This document shows, piece by piece, positions 18,728 through 26,966 of a stretch of DNA of 46,689 bases (positions are counted from its first letter, which is position 1; each line of letters begins with the position of its first letter). The notes under the pieces are model-generated. The model worked only from the letters and a program-made list of their open reading frames with translations. It did not search any database and had not been told where the DNA came from. Position numbers and translations under genes: made by a program. The stretch comes from Gordonia araii NBRC 100433 (GTDB lineage: Bacteria; Actinomycetota; Actinomycetes; Mycobacteriales; Mycobacteriaceae), in contig NZ_BAEE01000053.1 of the NCBI RefSeq assembly GCF_000241265.1, positions 1 to 46,689 of the forward strand, in the 5' to 3' direction.

Positions 18728-19833
18728 CGGTCCGGCTCGTCGATCTCGTCGGGCCGGGGCAGCGTCTCCGGCCCGGCCCAAACGGTGTTGAAACGCGCCA
18801 TGCCGACCGCCCCGACGACGTGGTCGGTGAAGGCCTTGCCGCGGATGTACTGGGCCATCTTGGCGTCCATCCCGATGAGCGCGCGCATGAGCCGGGCAAT
18901 CGGATTGCGCGGTGCCGTGCGGCGCGCGTCGAATCCGGCGCGGATGCGCTCGACCGTCGGCACGTGGGCCGGTCCGACGGCGTCCATGACATGGTCGGCG
19001 TGCCCTTCCAGGAGAGTGCCGAGCATCATCAGGTTGGTGAAGGCGTCGTATTGCTCGGGCGACTGCAGCAGCTGCATCACCCCGAGCACGCCGGGTTCGC
19101 GCGGCTTGTCGCTGCGCACCGCCGACGCGAGGCGCCCGACCAGCTCGGCGGTGCTCTCCTCCCCCGCCGCGGTCAGCGTCGCGAGGTTCTCGACCATGTA
19201 GTCGCGCAACCACGGATTCGCCGAGAACTGCACCCGGTGGGTCACTTCGTGCAGACACACCCAGAGCCGGAAGTCCGAAGGCACCGCCTTGAGCTTGCGC
19301 TCGACGTTGACGATGTTGGGCGCGACCAGGAGCAGCACCCCGTCCGCGCCGGTCGCCCGGTCGGGGGTGAACGGGTCGTATTGGCCGAGGATCGCACCGG
19401 AAAGGAAGGCCAGCAATCCCCCGGCCTGGACCCCGCCCGCCTTCGCCGAGAGCGTGGCCAACAGACCGCCGCCGTCCCCGTCGGCGGACGGATCGGCGGC
19501 ATCGTCGGCGTCGTGCCGTGCGGCCGCGGTCAGCATCGAGTTCATCGAGTCGGCTGCCGCGTCGATCCACTGCCCCCGGTCGACGACCCGTGCCGCCGGG
19601 ACGGCCAGGCCGTCGGCCAGCCCGGTGACCTCGCGGACCGGGCCCTCGGCACGGGCGGAGGCGTCGGCGAGCTCGGCATAGACCTGCTCCCGCGTGTACT
19701 CGGTCATCGCCGGACCGCCCCGGGACAGGCGTCGGCCGACACCCGCGGCCACGCCCCAGTCGATCGCCGGGCCGGAGTCCCCGTCCGGGCTCAGATCCGG
19801 CGCGCTCGCCCGCTGCGCCTCGCTCCCGGTCAC
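18706..19833 (-). CDS. Zinc-dependent metalloprotease family protein (Rv3626c-like)
   Basis: A 375-residue zincin-like protein. The zinc motif is LHEVTHRVQF (HExxH) near residue 200, and a second His/Glu group is in LEGHADHVMDAVG near 286. An upstream signature QYDPFTP and LLLVAPNIVNVERKL also fits the family (annotated elsewhere as F420-associated or DUF2342 metalloprotease). The substrate is unknown and no signal peptide is seen, so it is cytoplasmic. I chose GTG 19833 because it overlaps the dacB stop (GTGA); TTG 19845 and GTG 19839 are alternatives. It lies in an operon dacB - protease - tilS. Confidence 0.9.
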   Translation of the reverse strand: MTGSEAQRASAPDLSPDGDSGPAIDWGVAAGVGRRLSRGGPAMTEYTREQVYAELADASARAEGPVREVTGLADGLAVPAARVVDRGQWIDAAADSMNSMLTAAARHDADDAADPSADGDGGGLLATLSAKAGGVQAGGLLAFLSGAILGQYDPFTPDRATGADGVLLLVAPNIVNVERKLKAVPSDFRLWVCLHEVTHRVQFSANPWLRDYMVENLATLTAAGEESTAELVGRLASAVRSDKPREPGVLGVMQLLQSPEQYDAFTNLMMLGTLLEGHADHVMDAVGPAHVPTVERIRAGFDARRTAPRNPIARLMRALIGMDAKMAQYIRGKAFTDHVVGAVGMARFNTVWAGPETLPRPDEIDEPDRWIARVL

Positions 19834-21200
19834 CGGCACCCGCAATCGCGGATCTTGCCGACGACGGCGTCGAGGGCCGGACGGGCCTGCTCCGGCTCCG
19901 TGCCATTGGACATCAGCGCGAACGCCAGCACGCGACCGTCGACGGTCTGCACGATCCCGGTGAGTGAACTGACCCCCGTCAGCGTCCCGGTCTTGGCGCG
20001 CACCCAGCCGGCCCCGGAAGTCTTGCGCGGATTGAACCGCTCAGTGAGGGTGCCGGTGCCGTTGGCGACCGGCAGCCCGTCGAGCAGCACCCGCAGCTGC
20101 GGATACCGCGGCCCGGCGATGCCGGCCATCATGTCGTCGAGGACGCGCGCTGGTACCCGGTTCGCGTAGGAGAGACCGGAGGTGTCGCGCAACGTGACGC
20201 CGGTGGTGTCGAACCCCTTGTCGGACAGCGTCTTGACCACCGCGTCCGCCCCGGCAGCCAGCGTCGCGGGACCGCCGGCGGACAGCGAGAGTTCGATGGA
20301 CAGCGTCTCGGCGAGCACGTTGTCGGAGAAGCGCATCATGTCGTTGACGCGGGTGGCCAGCGGGGCGGATTTCACCGAAGCGAGCACCTTGGCGCCCTCG
20401 GACGCGCGCACCTGCTTGACCGGCCCCTTCACCCCGAGTGCCTTGGCCAGCTCCTGGCCGGCGACGATCCCCGGGTTCGCCGTGCGCGGCGAGTACTCGT
20501 CGAGCGGGTCGATCCGCCCGCCGTCGACGATGAGGGACTTGATGGGCGTGATGTCGCCGCCCGCGATGTCGCGGCGGTCCCAGGTGCGCTCCATCGACGG
20601 TCCGGTGAACAACGACAGGTCAACGGCGACCGACGTCGGCTTCACGCCCGCGGTGCGCAACTGCTCGACGAGGTCCGCGATCCGGGGGGCGTTGGTGAAG
20701 AAGGTGGCGGCCCCGACCGGCTGCGCCGAGAGCGTCGGATCCCCTGCACCGCGCAGGATGACCTGTCCGTCGGTTCCGGCGACGACCGTCGTCGTGATGC
20801 GGCGGTCCTGCGGCATGCCGACGAGCGCGGCGGCAGCGGTCAGGATCTTCGCGTTCGACGCCGGGATGAGCGGCTTGCCCGGATTCTTCTCCCACAGCAC
20901 GGTGCCGGTGATCGGGTCGGAGACCTGACCGGTGAGCTCGCCGAGATCGGGACTGTTGGACACCTTCGCCAGCGCCATCGCCAAACCGGAGGTCGACGGG
21001 GCCGGCGCGTTCGGATCGACCGGGTGGATCTGCGCGGCCGGGGTGATCAATTCCGGGCGCGGCGGCGTGCCGTCGGGAACTTTGTCACCGGCCATCAGCG
21101 TCCGGCCGGCGACCACCCCGCCGCCGCCGAGCAGGGCTACGACCAGCACCCCGCCCAGGGTCGCCCGCAGCGCGCCGCCCCGCTTGCTCGTGCCGCTCAC
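19830..21200 (-). CDS. dacB: D-alanyl-D-alanine carboxypeptidase/endopeptidase (PBP4 type)
   Basis: Low-molecular-mass penicillin-binding protein, S13 family, which trims peptidoglycan stem peptides outside the membrane. One N-terminal membrane anchor or signal ([18 protein letters not shown], residues ~16-33). The three active-site motifs are present: SxxK as SNAK (in [14 protein letters not shown]), SxN as SDN ([11 protein letters not shown]) and KTG ([15 protein letters not shown]). It is 456 residues. I placed the start at GTG 21200 because GGAGG stands 5 bases upstream; the track-length frame to 21344 crosses the ppa promoter and start. It is divergent from ppa. Confidence 0.94.
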   Translation of the reverse strand: MSGTSKRGGALRATLGGVLVVALLGGGGVVAGRTLMAGDKVPDGTPPRPELITPAAQIHPVDPNAPAPSTSGLAMALAKVSNSPDLGELTGQVSDPITGTVLWEKNPGKPLIPASNAKILTAAAALVGMPQDRRITTTVVAGTDGQVILRGAGDPTLSAQPVGAATFFTNAPRIADLVEQLRTAGVKPTSVAVDLSLFTGPSMERTWDRRDIAGGDITPIKSLIVDGGRIDPLDEYSPRTANPGIVAGQELAKALGVKGPVKQVRASEGAKVLASVKSAPLATRVNDMMRFSDNVLAETLSIELSLSAGGPATLAAGADAVVKTLSDKGFDTTGVTLRDTSGLSYANRVPARVLDDMMAGIAGPRYPQLRVLLDGLPVANGTGTLTERFNPRKTSGAGWVRAKTGTLTGVSSLTGIVQTVDGRVLAFALMSNGTEPEQARPALDAVVGKIRDCGCR

Positions 21201-21297
21201 CACTACCTCCGCGTCAGTTCCCGAGTCCGTTGCGGACCCGCTAGGGATAAACAGTATCGTTGAACCGGTTTTGAGCCGACCAACGAGAGGAACAACC
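21201..21297. promoter_or_regulatory. Divergent dacB/ppa promoter region
   Basis: This 97-bp gap separates two divergent genes. It holds GGAGGT for dacB (minus) and GAGAGGAAC for ppa (plus). The A/T-rich GGATAAACAGTATCGTT near 21244-21260 is the best promoter-like stretch for ppa. No palindrome stands out. Confidence 0.45.
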
Positions 21298-21786
21298 GTG
21301 GCCGTCGACGTCATCATCGAGATCCCCAAGGGGAGCCGCAACAAGTACGAGGTCGACCATGAGACCGGTCGCGTCTTCCTCGACCGGTACCTCTACACCG
21401 CGATGGGCTACCCCGCCGACTACGGCTACGTCGACCACACGCTGGGCGAGGACGGCGATCCGCTGGACGCGCTGGTGCTGCTGCCCGAATCCGTTTTTCC
21501 CGGTTGCACCGTCAAGGCCCGCGTCGTCGGCATGTACACGATGACCGACGAGGCCGGCGGCGACGACAAGCTGCTCTGCGTTCCCGCCGACGACGTCCGC
21601 TGGGACCACATCCAGGATATCGGCGACGTCAGCGACTTCGAGGTGAAGGCGATCAGCCACTTCTTCGAGCACTACAAGGACCTCGAGCCGGGCAAGGAAG
21701 TGCAGCCCGGTGGCTGGGTCGGCCGCGAGCAGGCTCAGCAGGTGCTCGACGAGGCCGTCGAGCGCCTCAAGACCGAGGGGCACTGA
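21298..21786 (+). CDS. ppa: Inorganic pyrophosphatase (family I)
   Basis: Splits pyrophosphate to orthophosphate and drives biosynthetic reactions in the cytoplasm. The 162-residue protein has [20 protein letters not shown], the metal-binding [13 protein letters not shown] and [17 protein letters not shown], all standard. GTG 21298 is the start, preceded by GAGAGG; the frame is open upstream only as a shadow of dacB. It converges with the DUF1266 gene at a 64-base gap. Confidence 0.97.
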   Translation: MAVDVIIEIPKGSRNKYEVDHETGRVFLDRYLYTAMGYPADYGYVDHTLGEDGDPLDALVLLPESVFPGCTVKARVVGMYTMTDEAGGDDKLLCVPADDVRWDHIQDIGDVSDFEVKAISHFFEHYKDLEPGKEVQPGGWVGREQAQQVLDEAVERLKTEGH

Positions 21787-21850
21787 CTCCACGCGCCGAC
21801 CGCGGCCGCCTCCGCGTTGCGCACAGATGCCGAATTCCGTCCGTGCTTCG

Positions 21851-23422
21851 TCATCGTCGGCCGGCCTGATCGGAGATCGGGAACGGCAGTGCCCGCCACG
21901 GACTGTGGTCGCGGGTGAGTAGCGTGGCGGCTCCGCCGAGCAGGTCGTCGCGGTCGACGTCTTCGTAGACGAGCTTCCCGGCGAGCACCGAGCACGCGAA
22001 TTCGGTCCACGACGCGAAGACTCGGGCGGCCGTGTCTCGCGCCGCCAGCATCATCTGTGCCGCCTCGTCGGGATCGCCGAGACCGGCCTGCGCGCCGAGC
22101 CGGGCCAGCCGGACCGACCAGGCGAGCGAGTACCCCGCGAGAGTGTCGACGCGCCCGCCCGGCGGCAACAGCCCCACCCTGCGCAGATCGTCGTCGACGC
22201 GGGTACGGGCCAGTTGCTCGTCGGCGTCGGTGAACTCCCGCAAGCCGATCGTCGACGCCGCCGTGGCGAACCAGTCCTCGCCGGAGCGGATCCCCCATTC
22301 CCGGTCCAGGCCGGTCAGCACCGCGTGGTCCGGCGCCCCGCTCTCCCGCAGTGAATTCCACGGCGCTCCGGCCGCGTAGGCATCGAACGCCCCGAGTGCC
22401 AGCCCCTGCGCGAGTCCACCGTAGAGCGGTCCGCCGGGGTCCACCGGGATCGCATGCCCGGCGCGCTCGGCCAGCAGGGCCCGCTCGGCGCGCTGCTCGC
22501 CGGTGACCGGTCGTACCCATTCGTGGCCGCCGTGCGCCGCATCGTCGACGGGCGACGCCCGGATCTCATCGACGCCATCCGCGTCACCGTCGGCGCTATG
22601 CGCATCACCGTCAGCACTCACCCTGGCGTCTGCGCCGGGAAAGGGCACGGTCACCCAGGGGCTGGTGGGCCGGGCGAGGAGCGCACCGGCGATCTCGACG
22701 GCGTCGCGCCACACGTCGTCGCACGGATAGCTGCCGTACAGGGCGGACTGCGCGGCGACCCAGCTGGCCGCGAACTGCTCCCAATCGGCGAAGACCGCCG
22801 CGGCGTTCATCCGTGCCGATTCGAGGATCGCGGCGACCAGCTCCTCGTCGGCGAATCCCAGTCTGGCGCCCGCGTGCGCCAAGTGCACCGCGACGGCGAT
22901 GTCGTGGGCCGCGTAGGTCCTGATCCGTCCGCCTTCGGGCAGCAGTCCCTCGGCGACGAGCTGGCGCTCGACGTGAAACGCCTTGGCAGCCGCGTCGCAC
23001 ACCGCGGATGCTTGTTCGGCGGACCAGCCGCGTTCGGTGCGCGCGGAGGCGATCGCCGAGAGCCACTCGTCGATGTCGATCCCCCGGCCGGCTCCGCCGC
23101 GAAGTATTGATTCCCGGATATCGAGCGCACGCCCGCCGGCCGTCGCGTCGACGCATCGTCGGTGGAGATATCCGTCGACGGATTCCACCCAGGTCTCGCG
23201 GTGGACGGCTCCGCCCAGAAGTTGCCTGATGCGCATGCGTTCGGCGGACCGGACCGCGGATTCGGCGGAGGCCGAGGGAGCGACAGGAAGATCGGGGGCA
23301 TTCCAGTACGCGGCGAAGCGGACTGCTTCGGCCGCACCGAGCGCTGCGGCCTCGGCCTGCTCCCCTTCCGCCGGGGACCACGGAGCGGTCCGGATAGCCG
23401 TCGTACTCTCTTGCCCGGTCAC
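21851..23422 (-). CDS. Tandem DUF1266-like protein
   Basis: A 523-residue protein made of two similar halves (~residues 30-255 and ~325-515). Each half has the same layout: an N-terminal helix (GAAEAVRFAAYWNAP / GLALGAFDAYAAGAPWN), a middle segment with GLLPEGGRIRTYAAHDIAVA / GLLPPGGRVDTLAGYSLAWS, a helix with FADWEQFAASWVAAQ / FASWTEFACSVLAGK, and an end of LLARPTSPWVTVPFP / LLTRDHSPWRALPFP. That SPW..LPF end and the W..F helix fit DUF1266, whose function is unknown. A short Asp/Ala/Gly-repeat linker (SADGDAHSADGDADGVDE) joins the halves. No signal peptide. It diverges from the isochorismate synthase gene. Confidence 0.75.
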   Translation of the reverse strand: MTGQESTTAIRTAPWSPAEGEQAEAAALGAAEAVRFAAYWNAPDLPVAPSASAESAVRSAERMRIRQLLGGAVHRETWVESVDGYLHRRCVDATAGGRALDIRESILRGGAGRGIDIDEWLSAIASARTERGWSAEQASAVCDAAAKAFHVERQLVAEGLLPEGGRIRTYAAHDIAVAVHLAHAGARLGFADEELVAAILESARMNAAAVFADWEQFAASWVAAQSALYGSYPCDDVWRDAVEIAGALLARPTSPWVTVPFPGADARVSADGDAHSADGDADGVDEIRASPVDDAAHGGHEWVRPVTGEQRAERALLAERAGHAIPVDPGGPLYGGLAQGLALGAFDAYAAGAPWNSLRESGAPDHAVLTGLDREWGIRSGEDWFATAASTIGLREFTDADEQLARTRVDDDLRRVGLLPPGGRVDTLAGYSLAWSVRLARLGAQAGLGDPDEAAQMMLAARDTAARVFASWTEFACSVLAGKLVYEDVDRDDLLGGAATLLTRDHSPWRALPFPISDQAGRR

Positions 23423-23521
23423 ACACCGCTCCCGTCCCTGCGCAGATCCACCCGGCAGACACTACGTCGCGAAACCGGTGGGGTCCGTCACCCGGATAAC
23501 GCCCGGCGATACGGTTGGCGA

Positions 23522-24637
23522 GTGGGAACACCCGAACCGACCTTCCTGCTTTCCGGCCGTCCCGGCTCCGTGCGCGGTATCGGGGCGGCGCGGTCTTTCG
23601 CGGCCGCCGCGGCCGCCGCGGCGGCCGCGGCGGCATTGCGCGACGGCCAGATCCGCGGCATCGTCGGCGCGCTGCCGTTCGATCTGGATGACCGCCCCGC
23701 GCTGTGGGAGCCCGAGGAGCTGCTGGTCGATCACAACCCACTGCGGCCGGTCTGGCCGCAACGGCACGACGTGACGGTGCTGGCGCGGCGCCCCGAACCC
23801 GCCGAGCACATGCGCAGAGTCGCCGAGATCGTCGAGCGAATCCGTGCGGGCGAAGTGGCCAAGGTGGTGTTGGCGCGGGCGCTGGAACTCGCCGTCGACG
23901 AACCGGTCGACCCCCGGGCCCTCGCCGGGGCCTTCTCGAGCGGAAACGCCGCCCACAACGCGTTCGCCGTCGCGCTCGACGCGGCGGGCGAGCCCCACAC
24001 CGGACGATGGATCGTCGGCGCCTCCCCGGAACTCCTGGTGCGCCGCCGGGGTCGCGAGGTGCTGTGCCGGCCGTACGCGGGAACCATGCCGCGCTCCGCG
24101 GATCCGCTTGTCGATTCCGAGCGCGCCGCGACTCTGCGGGACTCGGTCAAGGACCGCGCCGAGCACGCCTTCGTCGTCGACTTCCTCCGCGAACGGCTCG
24201 GCGCGATGTGTTCGGCGGTGGATGCCCCCACCGAGCCGACGCTGCTGTCGACCGGGGAACTGTGGCACCTCGCGACCCCGATCACCGCCACGCTCGACGA
24301 TCCGGCCACCACGTCGCTGGATCTCGCTCTCGCCCTGTCGCCGACCCCGGCACTGGGCGGCACACCGCCTGCGCTCGCCGCCGAGCTGATCGCGGACTAC
24401 GAGGGCGATCGGGGCTTCTACGGGGGCGCCGTCGGATGGTCCGACGCGTCCGGCGACGGCGACTGGGTGGTCGCGATTCGCTGCGTCGAACTCTCCGCCG
24501 ACCGTCGCCGCGTCACCGCGTGGGCCGGCGGCGGACTCGTCGCCGACTCCGATCCGGCGGCCGAACTGGCCGAGACGACCGCCAAATTCGGCACCGCGCT
24601 GCGCGCTTTGGGTGCCGATCCGGCGATCGCCGGCTAG
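23522..24637 (+). CDS. entC: Isochorismate synthase
   Basis: Chorismate-using enzyme of the anthranilate synthase I family that makes isochorismate, a precursor of menaquinone and of salicylate/siderophores. Motifs seen: VAKVVLARALELAV, the GRWIVGASPELLVRR strand, CRPYAGTMPRSADP, LSTGELWHLATPITATL, LALALSPTPALGGTP, GFYGGAVGW and the Mg-binding C-terminus WAGGGLVADSDPAAELAET. It is 371 residues from GTG 23522. An uninterrupted run of 13 Ala after SF (residues ~27-40, DNA built of GCGGCC-type units) lies near the N-terminus. Pathway neighbours (menD, siderophore genes) are absent here, so the branch it feeds is unclear. Confidence 0.9.
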   Translation: MGTPEPTFLLSGRPGSVRGIGAARSFAAAAAAAAAAAALRDGQIRGIVGALPFDLDDRPALWEPEELLVDHNPLRPVWPQRHDVTVLARRPEPAEHMRRVAEIVERIRAGEVAKVVLARALELAVDEPVDPRALAGAFSSGNAAHNAFAVALDAAGEPHTGRWIVGASPELLVRRRGREVLCRPYAGTMPRSADPLVDSERAATLRDSVKDRAEHAFVVDFLRERLGAMCSAVDAPTEPTLLSTGELWHLATPITATLDDPATTSLDLALALSPTPALGGTPPALAAELIADYEGDRGFYGGAVGWSDASGDGDWVVAIRCVELSADRRRVTAWAGGGLVADSDPAAELAETTAKFGTALRALGADPAIAG

Positions 24638-24643
24638 CTCGCA

Positions 24644-24717
24644 CGCACTTCCAACAGCGCGCAACATGGTCCAACACGGATTCGTGTTGGACCCTGTTGC
24701 GCTGTGTTGGAAGTGCG
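24644..24717. terminator. Long hairpin, bidirectional terminator
   Basis: A 74-bp near-perfect inverted repeat. CGCACTTCCAACA pairs with TGTTGGAAGTGCG at the base and GGTCCAACACG with CGTGTTGGACC near the tip, around a GATT loop at 24679-24682; GCGCAACA pairs with TGTTGCGC in the middle. It lies between the convergent ends of the isochorismate synthase gene and metZ and would stop transcription from both sides. Confidence 0.85.
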
Positions 24718-24735
24718 GGACGAGGGCGTGGCCGG

Positions 24736-25947
24736 TCAGCCCAGTGCGCGATCCAGATCGGCGATCAGGTCCTCGGTGTTCTCCAGGCCCACCGAGATGC
24801 GGACGACCGAGTCGGTGATGCCCACCGCCTGGCGGCCCTCCGGACCCATCGCGCGGTGCGTCGTCGTCGCCGGGTGCGTGATGAGGGTTTTCGAGTCGCC
24901 CAGGTTGTTGGAGATCTTCGCGACACGCAGCTTGTTCAGCACCTCGAAGACCCGTTCCTTGCCGCTCGCCCCGTCGCGGTCGGCGATCTCGAAGGTCACC
25001 ACGGTCCCGCCGCCGGCCATCTGTTTGCGCGCCAGGTCGTACTGCGGGTGTGACGGCAGGAAGGGGTACTTGGTCCACGAGATCCGCTGATCGGCATCGA
25101 GGAACTCCGCGACCGTCAACGCCGAGCCGACCGACGCGTCCAAGCGCAGCCGCATCGTCTCCAAACCCTTGAGCAAGGTCCACGCGTTGAACGGACTCAT
25201 CGCGGGGCCGGTGTGACGCATCAGCGTTTGCACCGGACCGGAGATGTACTCCTCGTCGCCGAGGATGGCCCCGCCCATGACCCGGCCCTGGCCGTCGATG
25301 TGCTTGGTCGCCGAGTAGACGACGACGTCGGCGCCGAGGTCGAATCCGCGCTGCAGCAGCGGAGTCGCGAACACGTTGTCCAACACGACCTTGGCTCCGG
25401 CGGCGTGCGCGAGGTCGCAGACCGCCCGCACGTCGACCAGGGTCTGCATCGGATTGGCCGGCGTCTCGAAGAACACGGCGGCGGTCGGGACCGCGAGGGC
25501 CTCCTCCCACTGCTGGAGATCCTCTCCGTCGACGAAGACGGTCTCGATGCCCCATCGGGGCAGGATCTCGTTGCAGACCACGAAGCAGGAGCCGAACAGA
25601 CTGCGGGCGGCGACGAGCCGGTCACCGGCCTTCAGCAGCGCACCGAGCGCCACGAACACGGCGGCCATTCCGCTGGCCGTGCCGAAGCATGCCTGCGCGC
25701 CGTCGAGCAAGCGCAGACGTTCCTGGAACATCGCGACCGTCGGATTGCCGAACCGCGAGTAGACGAAGCGCGGCTCCTCGCCGTTGAAAGCCCGCTCGGC
25801 CGCTTCGGCCGTGTCGTAGACATAGCCGCTGGTGAGGTAGAGCCCCTCCGATGTCTCCTGGAACGCCGAACGGGCGACACCTCCCTGCACGGCGATCGTG
25901 TCGGGGCCGACGCCGTCGGGCAGCTGGCCGAAAATGTCGTTCACCAT
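24736..25947 (-). CDS. metZ: O-succinylhomoserine sulfhydrylase
   Basis: PLP enzyme of the Cys/Met metabolism family that makes homocysteine directly from O-succinylhomoserine and sulfide. The 403-residue protein has SGYVYDTAEAAERAFNG, YSRFGNPTVAMFQERL, the PLP contact FGTASGMAAVF, DNVFATPLLQRGFDLGAD, the Schiff-base Lys in YSATKHIDGQGR, and SLGDSK-type region NNLGDSKTLITHPATTTH. The sequence agrees with the Rv0391 (MetZ) type rather than cystathionine gamma-synthase, but the two cannot be fully separated by eye. It lies 30 bases downstream of a rhodanese gene, as in mycobacteria. Confidence 0.92.
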   Translation of the reverse strand: MVNDIFGQLPDGVGPDTIAVQGGVARSAFQETSEGLYLTSGYVYDTAEAAERAFNGEEPRFVYSRFGNPTVAMFQERLRLLDGAQACFGTASGMAAVFVALGALLKAGDRLVAARSLFGSCFVVCNEILPRWGIETVFVDGEDLQQWEEALAVPTAAVFFETPANPMQTLVDVRAVCDLAHAAGAKVVLDNVFATPLLQRGFDLGADVVVYSATKHIDGQGRVMGGAILGDEEYISGPVQTLMRHTGPAMSPFNAWTLLKGLETMRLRLDASVGSALTVAEFLDADQRISWTKYPFLPSHPQYDLARKQMAGGGTVVTFEIADRDGASGKERVFEVLNKLRVAKISNNLGDSKTLITHPATTTHRAMGPEGRQAVGITDSVVRISVGLENTEDLIADLDRALG

Positions 25948-25977
25948 TCGCTCCTCACTCGACCGCTCGCCGCGGTA

Positions 25978-26391
25978 TCACGACTGCCGCCACGGCAGGT
26001 TGAGCGCCCGCCATCCCGATGATCCCCGGTGGTCGTTCTCGTCGAGTGCCCCCTCGAATCCGTCGACGACGTTGTACGCCTTGGCGATGCCGGCCGCGGT
26101 CGCCGCCTCGGCGGCCCCGATCGACCGGTGCCCCGATCGGCAGATGAACAGCACCTCGTTGTCGTCGGCGATGCCGGCGTCGCGCAGTTCCTGCTCGAAT
26201 CGCGGGTTCCGCTGCCCGTCGGGAAAGGTCGTCCACTCGACGAAGACGGTCCGCTTGCCGAGGATCTCCAGGTCGGGAACTCCGACGAAGTTCCATTCGG
26301 CCCGGGTGCGGCAGTCGACGAGCACGGCCTTCTCGTCGTTCTCCAGCAGCTCCCAGGCTTGCTTGGGGGTCACATCACCGGCGTAGCTCAT
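25978..26391 (-). CDS. Single-domain rhodanese (Rv0390-like)
   Basis: A 137-residue thiosulfate:acceptor sulfurtransferase-type protein. It has an intact catalytic loop, LFICRSGHRSIGAAEAA (Cys near residue 84), plus VLVDCRTRAEWNFVG and NVVDGFEGALDENDHRG. The start is ATG 26391, which overlaps the preceding stop as TGATG and has GGAAGG 7 bases upstream; an in-frame ATG at 26406 lies within the upstream gene. It sits directly before metZ, so it probably carries sulfide-level sulfur for homocysteine synthesis (inference from context). Confidence 0.92.
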   Translation of the reverse strand: MSYAGDVTPKQAWELLENDEKAVLVDCRTRAEWNFVGVPDLEILGKRTVFVEWTTFPDGQRNPRFEQELRDAGIADDNEVLFICRSGHRSIGAAEAATAAGIAKAYNVVDGFEGALDENDHRGSSGWRALNLPWRQS

Positions 26392-26858
26392 CAGCACACC
26401 TTCCATCGGTCGTCCTGGCGGACCAAGCTGGTCGGCGCCGTTTGCCTGGCTTCGTCTTTGCCTTCGTAATGCCAGTGCACGGTGGCGCTGGCCCGGTCTC
26501 CGTTCACCGCGACGGCGGAGATCTCCGGGATCTTGATCGGCCCGTGCTCGTCGCGAGAGCGCCGGTTGACGGTCAGGAACTCGTCGCGCTGCGGGGTCTT
26601 GGCCGAACAGGTCGCGGCAGCGAAGGCCTCGTAGTTCAGCGCGTTGCGCGCGGTGTAGTGGTCGTTGATGGCCAGCCGCACACCGGTGTCGTCGCCGCCT
26701 CGCTCGTCGACCGGGTTCACGAACTGCGGGATTAGAATCACGCTGAGTAAAATCACGACGATGACGAGCGCCGCGATTATCGGCCCTCGTGTGGGCTTAC
26801 CGCGGGAGTCGCCGTCGTCCGGCGATTGGCCCAAGTCATCGTCGCGGGAATCTGCCAC
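26391..26858 (-). CDS. Single-pass membrane protein with NTF2-like extracellular domain
   Basis: A 155-residue protein with a short acidic cytoplasmic tail (DSRDDDLGQSPDDGDSRG), one transmembrane helix (PIIAALVIVVILLSVILI, residues ~25-43), and a domain of ~110 residues starting IAINDHYTARNALNYEAF-like helices that resembles the NTF2-like folds common in mycobacterial membrane proteins (…DDRWKVC at the end). The match to that fold is by pattern only. GTG 26858 is the likely start. It is translationally coupled to the rhodanese gene (TGATG) and may be cotranscribed with metZ. Confidence 0.72.
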   Translation of the reverse strand: MADSRDDDLGQSPDDGDSRGKPTRGPIIAALVIVVILLSVILIPQFVNPVDERGGDDTGVRLAINDHYTARNALNYEAFAAATCSAKTPQRDEFLTVNRRSRDEHGPIKIPEISAVAVNGDRASATVHWHYEGKDEARQTAPTSLVRQDDRWKVC

Positions 26859-26895
26859 AACGATCCAGTATATGGATGCGCAGGTCAACCGCGAA

Positions 26896-26911
26896 GTGAG
26901 GCAAACCTCAC
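26896..26911. promoter_or_regulatory. Inverted repeat resembling an IdeR/DtxR box
   Basis: GTGAGG-CAAA-CCTCAC is a 6-bp inverted repeat in the 108-bp divergent gap before fprA. The core GAGGCAAACCT differs from the classical TAGGCTAACCT core at two positions. About 13 of 19 positions agree with TTAGGTTAGGCTAACCTAA when aligned by eye, so an iron-dependent regulator is possible but unproven. Confidence 0.4.
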
Positions 26912-26966
26912 TGTCGGCGGCGACCTCCATTTTGGCAGTCGCCCTCGACCACTTACCGTAGTAGCT

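Noticed and set aside
26391..26930. Longer N-terminus for the membrane protein before the NTF2-like domain
   Set aside because: The extra 24 residues cover the divergent promoter and the inverted repeat; GTG 26858 places the start directly before the acidic tail.
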